64,000 nucleotides of DNA from Ferranicluibacter quercicola (lineage in GTDB: Bacteria; Pseudomonadota; Alphaproteobacteria; Rhizobiales; Rhizobiaceae), in NCBI RefSeq assembly GCF_021168455.1, contig NZ_JAJOZR010000001.1:761773-825772 (forward strand), in the 5' to 3' direction. Each line of letters starts with the position of its first letter. The first letter of the stretch is position 1. The translations under genes were made by a program, and so were the position numbers. A model generated the notes under the pieces. The model saw only the letters and a list, made by a program, of their open reading frames with translations. It was not told the origin of the DNA and made no database searches. Below are positions 23,325 to 31,941 of this stretch, piece by piece.

Positions 23325-25052
23325 ATGAAAAAAGTTCTGATCGCCAACCGTGGCGAAATCGCCGTCCGGATCATCCGCGCCTGCCGCGACTACGGCGTCG
23401 GCTCCGTCGCCGTCTATGCCGATTGCGATATCGATGCGCTGCATGTGCGTCTCGCAGACGAGGCCTATGGCCTCGACGGCGATCGCCCTGCCGACAGCTA
23501 TCTCGACATCGACAAGCTGATCGCGATCGCCGAGCGCTCGGGCGCGGACGCCGTGCATCCGGGCTACGGCTTCCTCTCGGAACGCGCCGAGTTCGCGCGC
23601 GCCGTTCAGCAGGCCGGCCTCATCTGGATCGGCCCCGATCCGGCGGTCATCGAGGCGCTGGGCGACAAGGTCGAGGCGCGGCGCATTGCGACCAGCGTCG
23701 GCGCGCCGCTCGTGGCCGGCAGCGACGGCCCGGTGGAAACCGCGGCCGAGGTCATCGCCTTTGCCGATGCGCACGGTCTTCCGGTCGCGATCAAGGCAGC
23801 CCATGGCGGCGGCGGGCGCGGGCTCAAGGTCGCCTGGAAACGCGAGGAGATCGCCGATCTCTACGACTCCGCCGTGCGCGAAGCGACCGCCGCCTTCGGA
23901 CGCGGCGAATGTTTTCTGGAGCGCTTCCTCGACCGGCCGCGCCACATCGAGGCGCAGGTGCTCGCCGACCGCCACGGCCATGTCGTCGTGCTCGGCACCC
24001 GCGACTGCTCGCTTCAGCGCCGCAACCAGAAACTGGTCGAAGAGGCCCCGGCCCCCTTCCTCAGCGAGGCGCAGCGCGCCGAGATCCACCAGTCTGCGGC
24101 CAAGATCTGCAAGGCTGCCGGCTATACCGGTGCGGGCACCGTCGAGTTCCTGCTGGGTGTCGATGGCACGATCTCGTTTCTGGAGGTCAACACGCGCCTG
24201 CAGGTCGAGCATCCGGTGACGGAGGAGACGACCGGCATCGACCTCGTCGTCGAACAGCTGCGGATCGCCGACGGCCTGCCCCTTGCATTTACCGAAACGC
24301 CGGAGCCGCGGGGCCATTCGATCGAGTTCCGCATCAACGCGGAAGACCCCGGCCGCGGCTTTCTGCCGACCCCGGGCGTCATCACCCTGTTCGACGCGCC
24401 CTCCGGCCCCGGCATCCGTCTCGACAGCGGCGTCGTCACGGGCTCGACCGTGCCCGGCACCTTCGATTCCCTGACGTCGAAGCTGATCGTGACCGGCGCC
24501 ACGCGCGAGCAGGCGCTGGCGCGCGCCCGGCGGGCACTGGCGGAGTTCCGCATCGAAGGCATCGCGACCGTCCTCCCCTTCCATCGCGCCGCCATCGATA
24601 CCGCCGACTTCCGGGGCGACGACGGTTTCAAGGTGCATACCCGCTGGATCGAAACGGATTTCGCCGCCCTTCCCGCCGCCCCCCGCCCTCTCCCGCCTGT
24701 ACCGGCGGGGCTGGTCCGCACGCAGATCGAGATCGACGGCCGCCTTCACGCCGTCGGCCTGCCCATGACGCTGCTGGCAAGCTTCGGCCCGGGCATCGGC
24801 GCGACCGGAGGCAGCCCGGCGACGGCACCGGCCGAAACCGACCTCGCAACCGTCGCCGCCCCGATCTCCGGAACCTTGCAGGTGTGGAAGGCCGCCGACG
24901 GCGCGCAAGTCGAGGAGGGCGAGTTGATCGCCGTTCTCGAGGCCATGAAGATGGAAACCCAGGTCACCGCCCATCGCGCGGGCCGTCTGCGGATCACCGT
25001 CGAACAGGGTACGTATCTGAACGCCGGCACCGCCATCGGCTCGATCGACTGA
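23325..25052 (+). CDS. Biotin carboxylase fused to a biotin carrier domain
   Basis: The 575-residue protein has an N-terminal biotin carboxylase (residues 1 to about 445) and a C-terminal biotinyl domain (about 500-575). The carboxylase shows KVLIANRGEIAVRIIRA, HPGYGFLSERAEFA, the ATP-grasp glycine loop AAHGGGGRGLKVA, RDCSLQRRNQKLVEEAPAPF and EVNTRLQVEHPVTE. The carrier domain has EAMKMETQ with the biotinylated lysine at residue 542. It would charge its own carrier with bicarbonate-derived CO2 at the cost of ATP. No acetyl- or acyl-CoA carboxyltransferase subunit is nearby; the only candidate carboxyl acceptor enzyme in the operon is the KipI-KipA fusion. The ATG at 23325 follows AGAGGGAGG. 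Confidence 0.93.
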   Translation: MKKVLIANRGEIAVRIIRACRDYGVGSVAVYADCDIDALHVRLADEAYGLDGDRPADSYLDIDKLIAIAERSGADAVHPGYGFLSERAEFARAVQQAGLIWIGPDPAVIEALGDKVEARRIATSVGAPLVAGSDGPVETAAEVIAFADAHGLPVAIKAAHGGGGRGLKVAWKREEIADLYDSAVREATAAFGRGECFLERFLDRPRHIEAQVLADRHGHVVVLGTRDCSLQRRNQKLVEEAPAPFLSEAQRAEIHQSAAKICKAAGYTGAGTVEFLLGVDGTISFLEVNTRLQVEHPVTEETTGIDLVVEQLRIADGLPLAFTETPEPRGHSIEFRINAEDPGRGFLPTPGVITLFDAPSGPGIRLDSGVVTGSTVPGTFDSLTSKLIVTGATREQALARARRALAEFRIEGIATVLPFHRAAIDTADFRGDDGFKVHTRWIETDFAALPAAPRPLPPVPAGLVRTQIEIDGRLHAVGLPMTLLASFGPGIGATGGSPATAPAETDLATVAAPISGTLQVWKAADGAQVEEGELIAVLEAMKMETQVTAHRAGRLRITVEQGTYLNAGTAIGSID

Positions 25053-25221
25053 CCACGCCCGTTGATGGCCTTCGGACGGCGGTGAGACACGCGCGCCTTC
25101 GCCGTACCTCCACGCCGTCACGGTTCATCGACGGGCAACATCGACGCCTCCATTGTTGACGGAACCGCCCGCGGTGCCCGGCGCGCGATCGCGCTGAGGC
25201 TTGACGGTTGCGGAATTATGT

Positions 25222-25259
25222 CTTACGACTGACGAAATACAAAATTCGTCAGTCGTAAG
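25222..25259. promoter_or_regulatory. Probable TetR-family operator: 15-bp perfect inverted repeat
   Basis: The arms CTTACGACTGACGAA (25222-25236) and TTCGTCAGTCGTAAG (25245-25259) surround an 8-nt A-rich spacer and end 11 bp before the TetR start codon. The repeat overlaps the likely -10 region of a promoter whose -35 could be TTGACG at 25201. Placement and symmetry are those of an autoregulatory TetR site that also controls the downstream pump. Confidence 0.8.
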
Positions 25260-25270
25260 GTTTCACCAAC

Positions 25271-25876
25271 ATGAGCACGGAAACGATCGAGATCGACAGC
25301 GCGCGGCAGGAGACCGTCATGCGCATTCTCGATGCCGCCGAGAAGCTATTCCGGCATTACGGCTATGGCAAAACCAACGTCGCCGACATCGCCCGCGAGC
25401 TCGGCATGTCCACGGCCAATATCTATCGCTTCTTCGCGTCGAAAGTGGAAATCCATCAGGCGCTCTGCAGTCGCATGCTGGGGGCCAGCTACGATCTGGC
25501 CCAGCGCATCGCCGCCCTGCCGCTGAGCGCCGGCGAGCGGCTGCGCCGCTACACGCTCGAACAGTTTGGCCTCACGGTGGACACGATGCTGGACGAGGAG
25601 AAGGTCCATGAAATGGTCGTCGTGGCCATCGAGCGGGACTGGCATGTCATCGAACGCCACATCGACCGCGTCAACGATCTGATCACGCAGATCATCGCCG
25701 AAGGCATCGCAGCCGGCGAATTCCGCAATCAGGACCCGCTCGTCGCCGCGAAGTGCTTCAGCGCCGCCACCGTGACGCTCTGTCATCCGCAGATGGTCGC
25801 GCAATGCGCCGCCAAGGAAAATCGCGCCCAGCCGGAAGATCTGGTCGATTTCGCCATCCAGGCGCTGAAAGCATGA
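25271..25876 (+). CDS. TetR/AcrR-family repressor of the adjacent RND pump
   Basis: The 201-residue product has an N-terminal TetR helix-turn-helix (about residues 15-62: RILDAAEKLFRHYGYGKTNV, then ARELGMSTANIYRFFASKVE) and a helical ligand-binding C-terminal domain. It is the first gene of a TetR-adaptor-permease unit; its TGA overlaps an in-frame ATG of the adaptor (ATGA at 25873). The perfect inverted repeat just upstream is its probable operator, so it should repress its own transcript and the pump until an inducer binds. The inducer is unknown. Confidence 0.92.
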   Translation: MSTETIEIDSARQETVMRILDAAEKLFRHYGYGKTNVADIARELGMSTANIYRFFASKVEIHQALCSRMLGASYDLAQRIAALPLSAGERLRRYTLEQFGLTVDTMLDEEKVHEMVVVAIERDWHVIERHIDRVNDLITQIIAEGIAAGEFRNQDPLVAAKCFSAATVTLCHPQMVAQCAAKENRAQPEDLVDFAIQALKA

Positions 25877-25944
25877 GCACTACTCAGGACCACGCCGCCG
25901 CGGAACACCCGACCGCGCGCGCCACACGCAACAGGATTACGGCC

Positions 25945-27087
25945 ATGTCGAAACCATTCGCCCCCGCAGCCCGCCCCGCGGCCTTGATCGCTCTGTTCGC
26001 AGCGACGGGTCTGCTTCTTGCGGGATGTTCCGAGGAGAAGGCGGAGGTGAAGCCGGAGGTCGTGCGGCCGGTGCGGGTGATGACGGTCGCACAGAACCAG
26101 ACCAGCCGGACGCTGGACTATTCCGGCTCGGTCCGCGCCCGCACCGAAACCGCCCTGGGCTTCCGCGTGGCCGGCAAGGTGACGGAGCGCCTCGTGGATA
26201 TCGGCGACCACGTCCGGAAGGGCGAGATCCTCGCCCGCCTCGACACGACGGATTACGCCCTCTCCGTGCGCGCGGCCGAAGCCAATCTCTCGGCCGCCGA
26301 ACGGCAAGTCGAGACCGCGCAGCTCTCGCGCAAGCGCGCAGAGGACCTGTTTGCAGCGCAGGTCGCGCCCAAGTCGCAGCTGGAACAGGCGCAGCTGAGC
26401 TACAATCAGGCGGTTTCCACCCGCGATTCCGCGCGCTCGGCGCTTGAGCAGGCGCAAAATCAGGTGTCCTACGGCGCCCTGCCGGCCGACCGCGACGGCA
26501 TCGTCACGGCGGTCAGCGCCGAGGTCGGACAGGTGGTTGCGGCGGGAACGCCGGTCCTGACCGTTGCGGCCGATGGCGAGAAGGAGGTTCTGGTCGGCGT
26601 GCCCGAGACGGACATCTTCGCCTTCACGCCGGGCAAGACGGTCGACGTCACCCTGTGGTCAAGCGCCGGCCTGACGCTGCCGGGCAAGGTCCGCGAGGTC
26701 GCCGGCAGCGCCGATGCCCGTTCGCGCACCTTCGCGGTCCGCGTCAGCCTGCCGGAAAACGAGCGCGTCCGCCTCGGCATGACCGCATCCGTAACGGCGA
26801 CACAGGAAAACGGCCCTGCCCTCGTCTCCGTTCCGTTGAGCACGCTCGCCAAGGACGGCGAGCGGACGCTCGTCTGGATGGTGGATGCGCAGAAGGAAAC
26901 GGTGCATGCACGACCGGTCTCGGTCGCCGATTACAGTGGCGTTTCCGTCCGCATCGCCGATGGGCTGAAACCGGGCGATATCGTGGTGACGGCCGGCACG
27001 CAGTTCATGCGCGAGGATCTGAAGGTGAAACTGCCCGACGACGCATTCCCCCATCAGGCCCGTGCCGAGGCATCGGCCACCCGCTAA
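25945..27087 (+). CDS. RND efflux periplasmic adaptor (membrane fusion protein), lipoprotein
   Basis: This 380-residue HlyD/AcrA-family adaptor links the inner-membrane RND pump to an outer-membrane channel. From the ATG at 25945 it has a lipoprotein signal with lipobox LLAGC. Then come the barrel-sandwich/lipoyl halves (SGSVRARTETALGFRVAGKV), the alpha-hairpin (about residues 80-155, rich in Ala/Glu/Gln), and the beta-barrel (GVPETDIFAFTPGKTVDVTL). A start at 25873 overlapping the TetR stop adds 24 residues that are poor signal sequence; 25945 has CAGGA 9 bases upstream and is preferred. No outer-membrane factor gene is adjacent, so a shared TolC-like channel is expected. Confidence 0.9.
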   Translation: MSKPFAPAARPAALIALFAATGLLLAGCSEEKAEVKPEVVRPVRVMTVAQNQTSRTLDYSGSVRARTETALGFRVAGKVTERLVDIGDHVRKGEILARLDTTDYALSVRAAEANLSAAERQVETAQLSRKRAEDLFAAQVAPKSQLEQAQLSYNQAVSTRDSARSALEQAQNQVSYGALPADRDGIVTAVSAEVGQVVAAGTPVLTVAADGEKEVLVGVPETDIFAFTPGKTVDVTLWSSAGLTLPGKVREVAGSADARSRTFAVRVSLPENERVRLGMTASVTATQENGPALVSVPLSTLAKDGERTLVWMVDAQKETVHARPVSVADYSGVSVRIADGLKPGDIVVTAGTQFMREDLKVKLPDDAFPHQARAEASATR

Positions 27088-27183
27088 TCGCCTTCGCACG
27101 ACCGCATCGAGCCTCACACACCCAGCCGAAACGCCTGGCCTCGCCTCCCCCTGCGCGCTGGCAACCGACAACGGAACGACGTC

Positions 27184-30100
27184 ATGATGTCCAAAGGTCC
27201 CTTCTCCGGCCCGAAGAACGGCTCCCCGAGCGTTTCCGACGACCCGCTTTCGTCCGGTGCGACCGGTCGCCAACGGTTCAATCTCTCGCGCTGGGCCATC
27301 GGCCATCCGAGCATCGCCCGCTTCCTGTTCGGGCTGATCATCCTCTCCGGCGTGTTCGGCCTGATGAACATGGGCCAGAAGGAAGACCCGGATTTCACCT
27401 TCCGCGTCATGGTCATCCAGGCCCTGTGGCCCGGCGCTTCGATCGAGGACATGCAGGACCAGGTGGTCAACAAGATCGAGCGCAAGCTGCAGGAAACCCC
27501 GCATCTCGACTTCGTGCGCTCCTACAGCCGTGCGGGCAGCACCATCATCACGCTGCAGGTGAAGGGTGACACGAATGCCCAGCAGGTTGCCGACGCGTTC
27601 TATCAGGTGCGCAAGAAGGTCGGCGACATCCGCTCCGAACTGCCGTCCGGCATCGTCGGCCCCTTCTTCAACGACGAGTTCGGCGACACCTTCATCACGC
27701 TTCATGCCCTGATGGGCAATGGCTACAGCTTTCCCGAGCTGAAGAGCTACGCCATCAAGGCGCGCGACATGCTTCTCTCCACGCCGGGCGTCGAGAAGGC
27801 CGTCATCATCGGCGACCAGCCGGAAAAGATCTTCATCGACGTCTCGTCCAAGGCGCTGGCCGAACGCGGGCTGACGCTGAACGACCTGCGGGATACGCTG
27901 GCGGGACAAAACGCGATCGATCCGGCCGGAAACGTCGATACCGGCGACCGCTCCGTGCGCATTTCCGTCGAGGGCGACGTTCGCAAGGTTGAGGATATCC
28001 AGAACCTGCGCCTGCGGTCCGGCGATCAGGTCACGCGTCTGGGCGATATCGCCACGGTGACGTCGGGTCTGGAGGACCCCTTCGCCCGCAAGTACCGCGT
28101 CAACGGGCAGGACAGCGTTCAGCTGGGCGTGGTCATGGCCAAGGGCTTCAACGTCATCGACGTCGGCAAGGCCGTGGAGGCGACCTATGCGCGCTTCGAG
28201 TCGTCGCTGCCCTACGGCGTCGAGATCGAGCAGATTTCCAACCAGCCGGAGGTCGTGAACGAGGCCGTCGGAGAGTTCATGAAGGCGCTGGCGGAAGCCC
28301 TGATCATCGTCCTCGTGGTGTCGTTCCTCTCCATCGGCTGGCGCTCGGGCCTGGTCATCGCCATCGCCATTCCGCTTGTCCTCGCCGCCACCTTTGCCAT
28401 CATGTACGAGATCGGCATCGATCTGCAGCGCATCTCGCTGGGCGCCCTCATCATTGCCCTCGGGCTGCTGGTGGACGACGCCATGATCGTCGTCGAGCTG
28501 ATGGAACGCAAGCTGGACGAGGGGCTCGTCAAGATCGAGGCGGCAAGCTTCGCCTATTCCTCGACCGCCTTTCCCATGCTGACGGGCACGCTGATCACCA
28601 CGGCAGGCTTCATTCCTGTCGGGTTTGCCGCCTCGACGGCCGGCGAATACGTCCGTTCGCTCTTCTATGTCGTCGGCATCGCGCTGGTGGTGTCCTGGTT
28701 CGTGGCGGTCTATTTCACGCCCTGGCTCGGCTACATGATCCTCAAGCAGCGAAGCCACGCCGGCGGGCATCACGACGTCTTCGATACGCGGTTCTACCGG
28801 CGCCTGCGCGCCACCGTCGGCTGGAGCGTCCGCCATCGCCTGATCGTCATCGCGCTCACGCTCGGCACCTTCGTGACAAGCCTGTGGGCGTTCCAGTTCA
28901 TCCCGCAGAACTTCTTTCCGCAATCCTCCCGCCCGGAAATCATGGTCGATCTCTGGCTGCCGGAAGGCACGAGCATCAAGGATGTCGAGGCCCAGACAAA
29001 AGCGCTGGAAGCCCGCATCATGGACGATCCGGACAAGCGGTTCGTGGCAAGCTATATCGGGGAAGGTGCGCCACGCTTCTTCCTGCCGCTCGACCAGCAG
29101 CTGCGCAATCCGAACTTCGCCCAGCTCCTCGTCATGGCCAAGGACGAGCCGGCGCGCGAACGCCTGATCCTGAAGCTGCGCGACATTCTGGCCAGCGACT
29201 TCCCCGCAATCCGCTCCAAGGTCGACCGTCTGTTCCTCGGCCCACCGACCGGATGGCCCGTTCAGATGCGCGTCAGCGGCTCGGACCGGGCCGAGGTGCG
29301 CCGCATCGCGGACGAGGTGAAGGCGCGGTTCCAGAACAATCCGATGCTGGGTGCCGTGCATGACGACTGGCTGGAGCCCGTGCCCGCCATGCGCCTGATC
29401 GTCGATCAGGATCGCGCCCGCGCCCTTGGCGTCACCTCCCAGCGCATCCGCCAGATGTTGCAGACGACCACGAATGGCGCACCGCTCGGCGATTTCCGCG
29501 ACGGCGAGGAAACCATTTCCATCGTCGCGCGCGAACCGGACGAGAACCGGAAACTGCTGTCGGCCGTGAACTCCGTCTATATCCCGACCGATTTCGGCGG
29601 CTTCATCCCGCTCTCGCAGATCGCCAAGGTCGTGCCGGTGCTTGAACAGGGCGTCGTCTGGCGGCGCGACCGGCTGCCCACCATCACCGTGCGCGGCACC
29701 CTGCCCGACGGCGTGCAGCCGAACGATGCGGTGATGCAGATGTATGCCGGCATGCAGGATCTGCGCGACGGCCTTGCGCCCGGCTACAAGGTGGAGATCC
29801 AGGGCGGTGCCGAGGATGCGGCGGAAAGCCAGGCCTCGATCGCGGCCAAGGCGCCGATCATGCTGATGATCATCGTCATCCTGCTGATGATCCAGCTGCA
29901 GCACTTCGGCAAGGCCATGCTGGTGCTCGCAACGGGCCCGCTCGGCATCATCGGCGCCAGCGCGGCGCTGCTGATCAGCGGCGCGCCCTTCGGCTTCGTC
30001 GCCATTCTCGGCGTCATCGCGCTGCTCGGTATCATCATCCGAAACTCGATCATCCTGATCGACCAGATCGATCAGGACATCGCGGCGGGCGTGAACCGGA

Positions 30101-30390
30101 CGGATGCGATCATCGGCGGTGCCGTGCTGCGTTTCCGGCCGATCATGCTGACGGCGCTGACGGCGGTTCTCGCGCTGATCCCGATCTCGCGCGGTGTGTT
30201 CTGGGGCCCCCTCGCTTACGCCATGATGGGCGGGATCCTCGTCGCGACGGTTCTGACCATCTTCGTGCTGCCGGCCGCCTATGCCCTGTTCTTCGGCCGC
30301 GATCCGAAGCAGGCCAGGCCGGCCCCCGACGACACGGCCGAAGAAAGCCCGGACGATCACAAGGACATGCCCGCCCTTGCGGCGGAGTGA
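27184..30390 (+). CDS. RND-family efflux pump inner-membrane permease
   Basis: This 1068-residue proton-driven exporter has the RND layout: helix 1 after an unusually long N-terminal cytoplasmic stretch (about 40 residues), a large periplasmic loop, helices 2-6, a second loop, helices 8-12. The proton-relay Asp pair in helix 4 is visible in LGLLVDDAMIVVELMERKL. Sequence style (DPDFTFRVMVIQALWPGAS, FIPQNFFPQSSRPEIMVDLWLPEG) puts it in the multidrug HAE-like branch often found with TetR and lipoprotein adaptors in proteobacteria. It is 96 bp downstream of the adaptor. The substrate cannot be read from the sequence. Confidence 0.93.
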   Translation: MMSKGPFSGPKNGSPSVSDDPLSSGATGRQRFNLSRWAIGHPSIARFLFGLIILSGVFGLMNMGQKEDPDFTFRVMVIQALWPGASIEDMQDQVVNKIERKLQETPHLDFVRSYSRAGSTIITLQVKGDTNAQQVADAFYQVRKKVGDIRSELPSGIVGPFFNDEFGDTFITLHALMGNGYSFPELKSYAIKARDMLLSTPGVEKAVIIGDQPEKIFIDVSSKALAERGLTLNDLRDTLAGQNAIDPAGNVDTGDRSVRISVEGDVRKVEDIQNLRLRSGDQVTRLGDIATVTSGLEDPFARKYRVNGQDSVQLGVVMAKGFNVIDVGKAVEATYARFESSLPYGVEIEQISNQPEVVNEAVGEFMKALAEALIIVLVVSFLSIGWRSGLVIAIAIPLVLAATFAIMYEIGIDLQRISLGALIIALGLLVDDAMIVVELMERKLDEGLVKIEAASFAYSSTAFPMLTGTLITTAGFIPVGFAASTAGEYVRSLFYVVGIALVVSWFVAVYFTPWLGYMILKQRSHAGGHHDVFDTRFYRRLRATVGWSVRHRLIVIALTLGTFVTSLWAFQFIPQNFFPQSSRPEIMVDLWLPEGTSIKDVEAQTKALEARIMDDPDKRFVASYIGEGAPRFFLPLDQQLRNPNFAQLLVMAKDEPARERLILKLRDILASDFPAIRSKVDRLFLGPPTGWPVQMRVSGSDRAEVRRIADEVKARFQNNPMLGAVHDDWLEPVPAMRLIVDQDRARALGVTSQRIRQMLQTTTNGAPLGDFRDGEETISIVAREPDENRKLLSAVNSVYIPTDFGGFIPLSQIAKVVPVLEQGVVWRRDRLPTITVRGTLPDGVQPNDAVMQMYAGMQDLRDGLAPGYKVEIQGGAEDAAESQASIAAKAPIMLMIIVILLMIQLQHFGKAMLVLATGPLGIIGASAALLISGAPFGFVAILGVIALLGIIIRNSIILIDQIDQDIAAGVNRTDAIIGGAVLRFRPIMLTALTAVLALIPISRGVFWGPLAYAMMGGILVATVLTIFVLPAAYALFFGRDPKQARPAPDDTAEESPDDHKDMPALAAE

Positions 30391-30397
30391 CGAAGCA

Positions 30398-30424
30398 AAC
30401 GCGGCGGCCTGGAGCGGCCGCGTT
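30398..30424. terminator. Hairpin between the RND operon and the convergent cytochrome gene
   Basis: The 8-bp arms AACGCGGC and GCCGCGTT enclose 11 nt. There is no strong T-tract, but the position between two convergent genes fits a shared terminator. Confidence 0.45.
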
Positions 30425-30426
30425 CG

Positions 30427-30810
30427 TCAGGGAAAGGTCTTCAGATAGGCGATGACGTCGCGGATCTCCGCCTCGCTCCACAGGCCCCAGAAGCGCATGG
30501 TCGTGCCCGGCACCTTCTTCTTCGGGCTATAGAGAAAGGCGGCCAGCGTCTCGTCGTCCCAGACGAGACCTGCGCCACCGGCCTCCGTCATCGCCTGCGA
30601 ATACCGGAACTCCGGCACCGTGCCCGCCTTTCGCCCGAAGACGCCCTTCAGGTACGGGCCATACTTGTTCGTCTCGGCATCCGGCACGTGACAGGAGGCA
30701 CAGGTCTGGAAGATCCGGCGGCCGTGATCGATGTCCTCGGCATGCGCGGCAGACGCCGCGATCAGGCACAGTGCGGACAGAAAAAGCCTGCCGGATCGAA
30801 AAGTGCGCAT
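30427..30810 (-). CDS. Secreted mono-heme class I cytochrome c (c2/c550-like)
   Basis: The 127-residue precursor from the ATG at 30810 has a signal peptide ending SAAHA, a heme-attachment motif CASCH (Cys37, Cys40, His41), and a probable axial Met in VPGTTMRF (about residue 106). The small size and the YGPYLKGVFGRKAGTVP stretch resemble soluble electron carriers of the cytochrome c2 group. The frame is open upstream to 30891, but those residues do not look like signal sequence. It has no respiratory operon around it; it stands alone facing the RND operon. The electron partners are unknown. Confidence 0.9.
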   Translation of the reverse strand: MRTFRSGRLFLSALCLIAASAAHAEDIDHGRRIFQTCASCHVPDAETNKYGPYLKGVFGRKAGTVPEFRYSQAMTEAGGAGLVWDDETLAAFLYSPKKKVPGTTMRFWGLWSEAEIRDVIAYLKTFP

Positions 30811-30906
30811 ACCGTCACTCCGGGTCGCTGGATGGTGTCGATCGCGCCGACCTGCGTCTCCGGCACGGTCAAAAACGCAACATAGCTTCATGTTTTTCTA
30901 ATGTCT

Positions 30907-30931
30907 GGAACTTGTTGCGAAATCTTGCGTT
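30907..30931 (+). promoter_or_regulatory. EcfG-type general-stress promoter
   Basis: GGAAC (30907-30911), 16 nt, CGTT (30928-30931) matches the alphaproteobacterial EcfG/RpoE2 promoter consensus GGAAC-N16/17-CGTT. The gene at 30980 starts about 49 bp downstream of the -10 element, a usual distance. Confidence 0.65.
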
Positions 30932-30979
30932 CTCAGACCGCTCGCACGTATGCGATATGATCTAAAGGACCCGATCATC

Positions 30980-31876
30980 ATGACAATCCCAGCTTCTTCC
31001 TATCGTCCGACCGAAACCGTCTACGGTGGCGTGCCTTCAGTCACTGCGTCATTGCACAAAGTATCCTGGGGTTCCATCTTCGCCGGCGTTGCGCTCGCTC
31101 TCGCCGTCCAGTTTCTCCTCAATCTCCTCGGCGTCGGCATCGGCGCTGCCGTGATCGATCCGGCACAATACGATAATCCCGAGGCCAGCACGTTCTCGAT
31201 CGCCGGTGGCGCCTGGTTCGTGGTCTCCGGCATCATCGCCTCCTTTGTCGGCGGCTATGTCGCAAGCCGTCTCTCGGGCCGCGCGAGCAAGTCCACCGGT
31301 GGCTATCATGGCGTGACCGCCTGGGCCGTGACCGCCCTCGTCGTTCTCTATCTCCTGACCACCTCGGTCGGCGCGATCGTCGGCGGTGCCTTCAGCGGCA
31401 TCTCGAGCGTTGTCGGTGGTGTCGGCCGCACGGCCGCCACGGCGGCCACCACGGCAGCGCCGGCTCTTGCCGACGTCACCAACCCGATGGCCGGCATCGA
31501 GCAGCAGATCCGCAACACCACGGGCAATGACCCGCAGGCCCTGCAGAACGCCGCCGTCTCCGCTATCCAGGCCGTCGTGACCGGTGACGAAGCCAGCGCC
31601 GAAGAAGCCCGCACCCGTGCCGCCGAAGCTCTGGCCCGCGCCCAGAACATTCCGGTCGATCAGGCTCGCACGCAGGTTCAGCAGTACGAGCAGACCTATC
31701 GCCAGAATATGGAAGCTGCCAAGCAGAAGACCATCGAAGCCGCACAGACCGCAACCGCTGCCGTCTCCACCGGCGCGATCCTCGGCTTCATCGCTCTCGT
31801 TCTCGGCGCGATTGCGGCCTGGTTCGGCGGCGTTGCCGGCACCAAGCGCGATCTGGACGACGTCCGCACCGTCTAA
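30980..31876 (+). CDS. PhnA-like / YrzE-type membrane protein, probably stress-induced
   Basis: The 298-residue product has three hydrophobic N-terminal segments (about residues 30-55, 75-95, 110-135, with GGAWFVVSGIIASFVGGYVA). A long Ala/Thr/Glu/Gln-rich helical central part (about 140-270) is probably coiled. A last membrane helix follows (ILGFIALVLGAIAAWFGGV). Relatives in Rhizobiales are annotated only as PhnA-like membrane proteins; the link to phosphonate metabolism is not meaningful. The ATG at 30980 has AAAGGA ahead of it; 30 bp of open frame upstream is discarded. An EcfG promoter and an HWE kinase next door suggest membership of the general stress regulon. Confidence 0.75.
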   Translation: MTIPASSYRPTETVYGGVPSVTASLHKVSWGSIFAGVALALAVQFLLNLLGVGIGAAVIDPAQYDNPEASTFSIAGGAWFVVSGIIASFVGGYVASRLSGRASKSTGGYHGVTAWAVTALVVLYLLTTSVGAIVGGAFSGISSVVGGVGRTAATAATTAAPALADVTNPMAGIEQQIRNTTGNDPQALQNAAVSAIQAVVTGDEASAEEARTRAAEALARAQNIPVDQARTQVQQYEQTYRQNMEAAKQKTIEAAQTATAAVSTGAILGFIALVLGAIAAWFGGVAGTKRDLDDVRTV

Positions 31877-31904
31877 ATCCGGCTAACGATATCCAGACAT
31901 GGAG

Positions 31905-31932
31905 GCCGCCAGACGACTGTCTGGCGGCTTTT
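31905..31932 (+). terminator. Rho-independent terminator
   Basis: The 10-bp perfect arms GCCGCCAGAC and GTCTGGCGGC with a 4-nt loop are followed by TTTT. It ends the PhnA-like gene transcript, just before the convergent kinase gene. Confidence 0.85.
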
Positions 31933-31941
31933 CCGCGTCCG

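Noticed and set aside
25873..25944. Start of the first RND adaptor at the ATG overlapping the TetR stop
   Set aside because: Translational coupling is attractive, but the 24 added residues are hydrophilic and would displace the lipoprotein signal that begins cleanly at 25945. Not fully excluded.
26659..30360. A 1233-codon antisense frame over the first RND operon
   Set aside because: It mirrors the codon bias of the sense genes, has His/Arg/Asp-rich low-complexity sequence and no domain; the sense frames carry complete adaptor and RND motifs.
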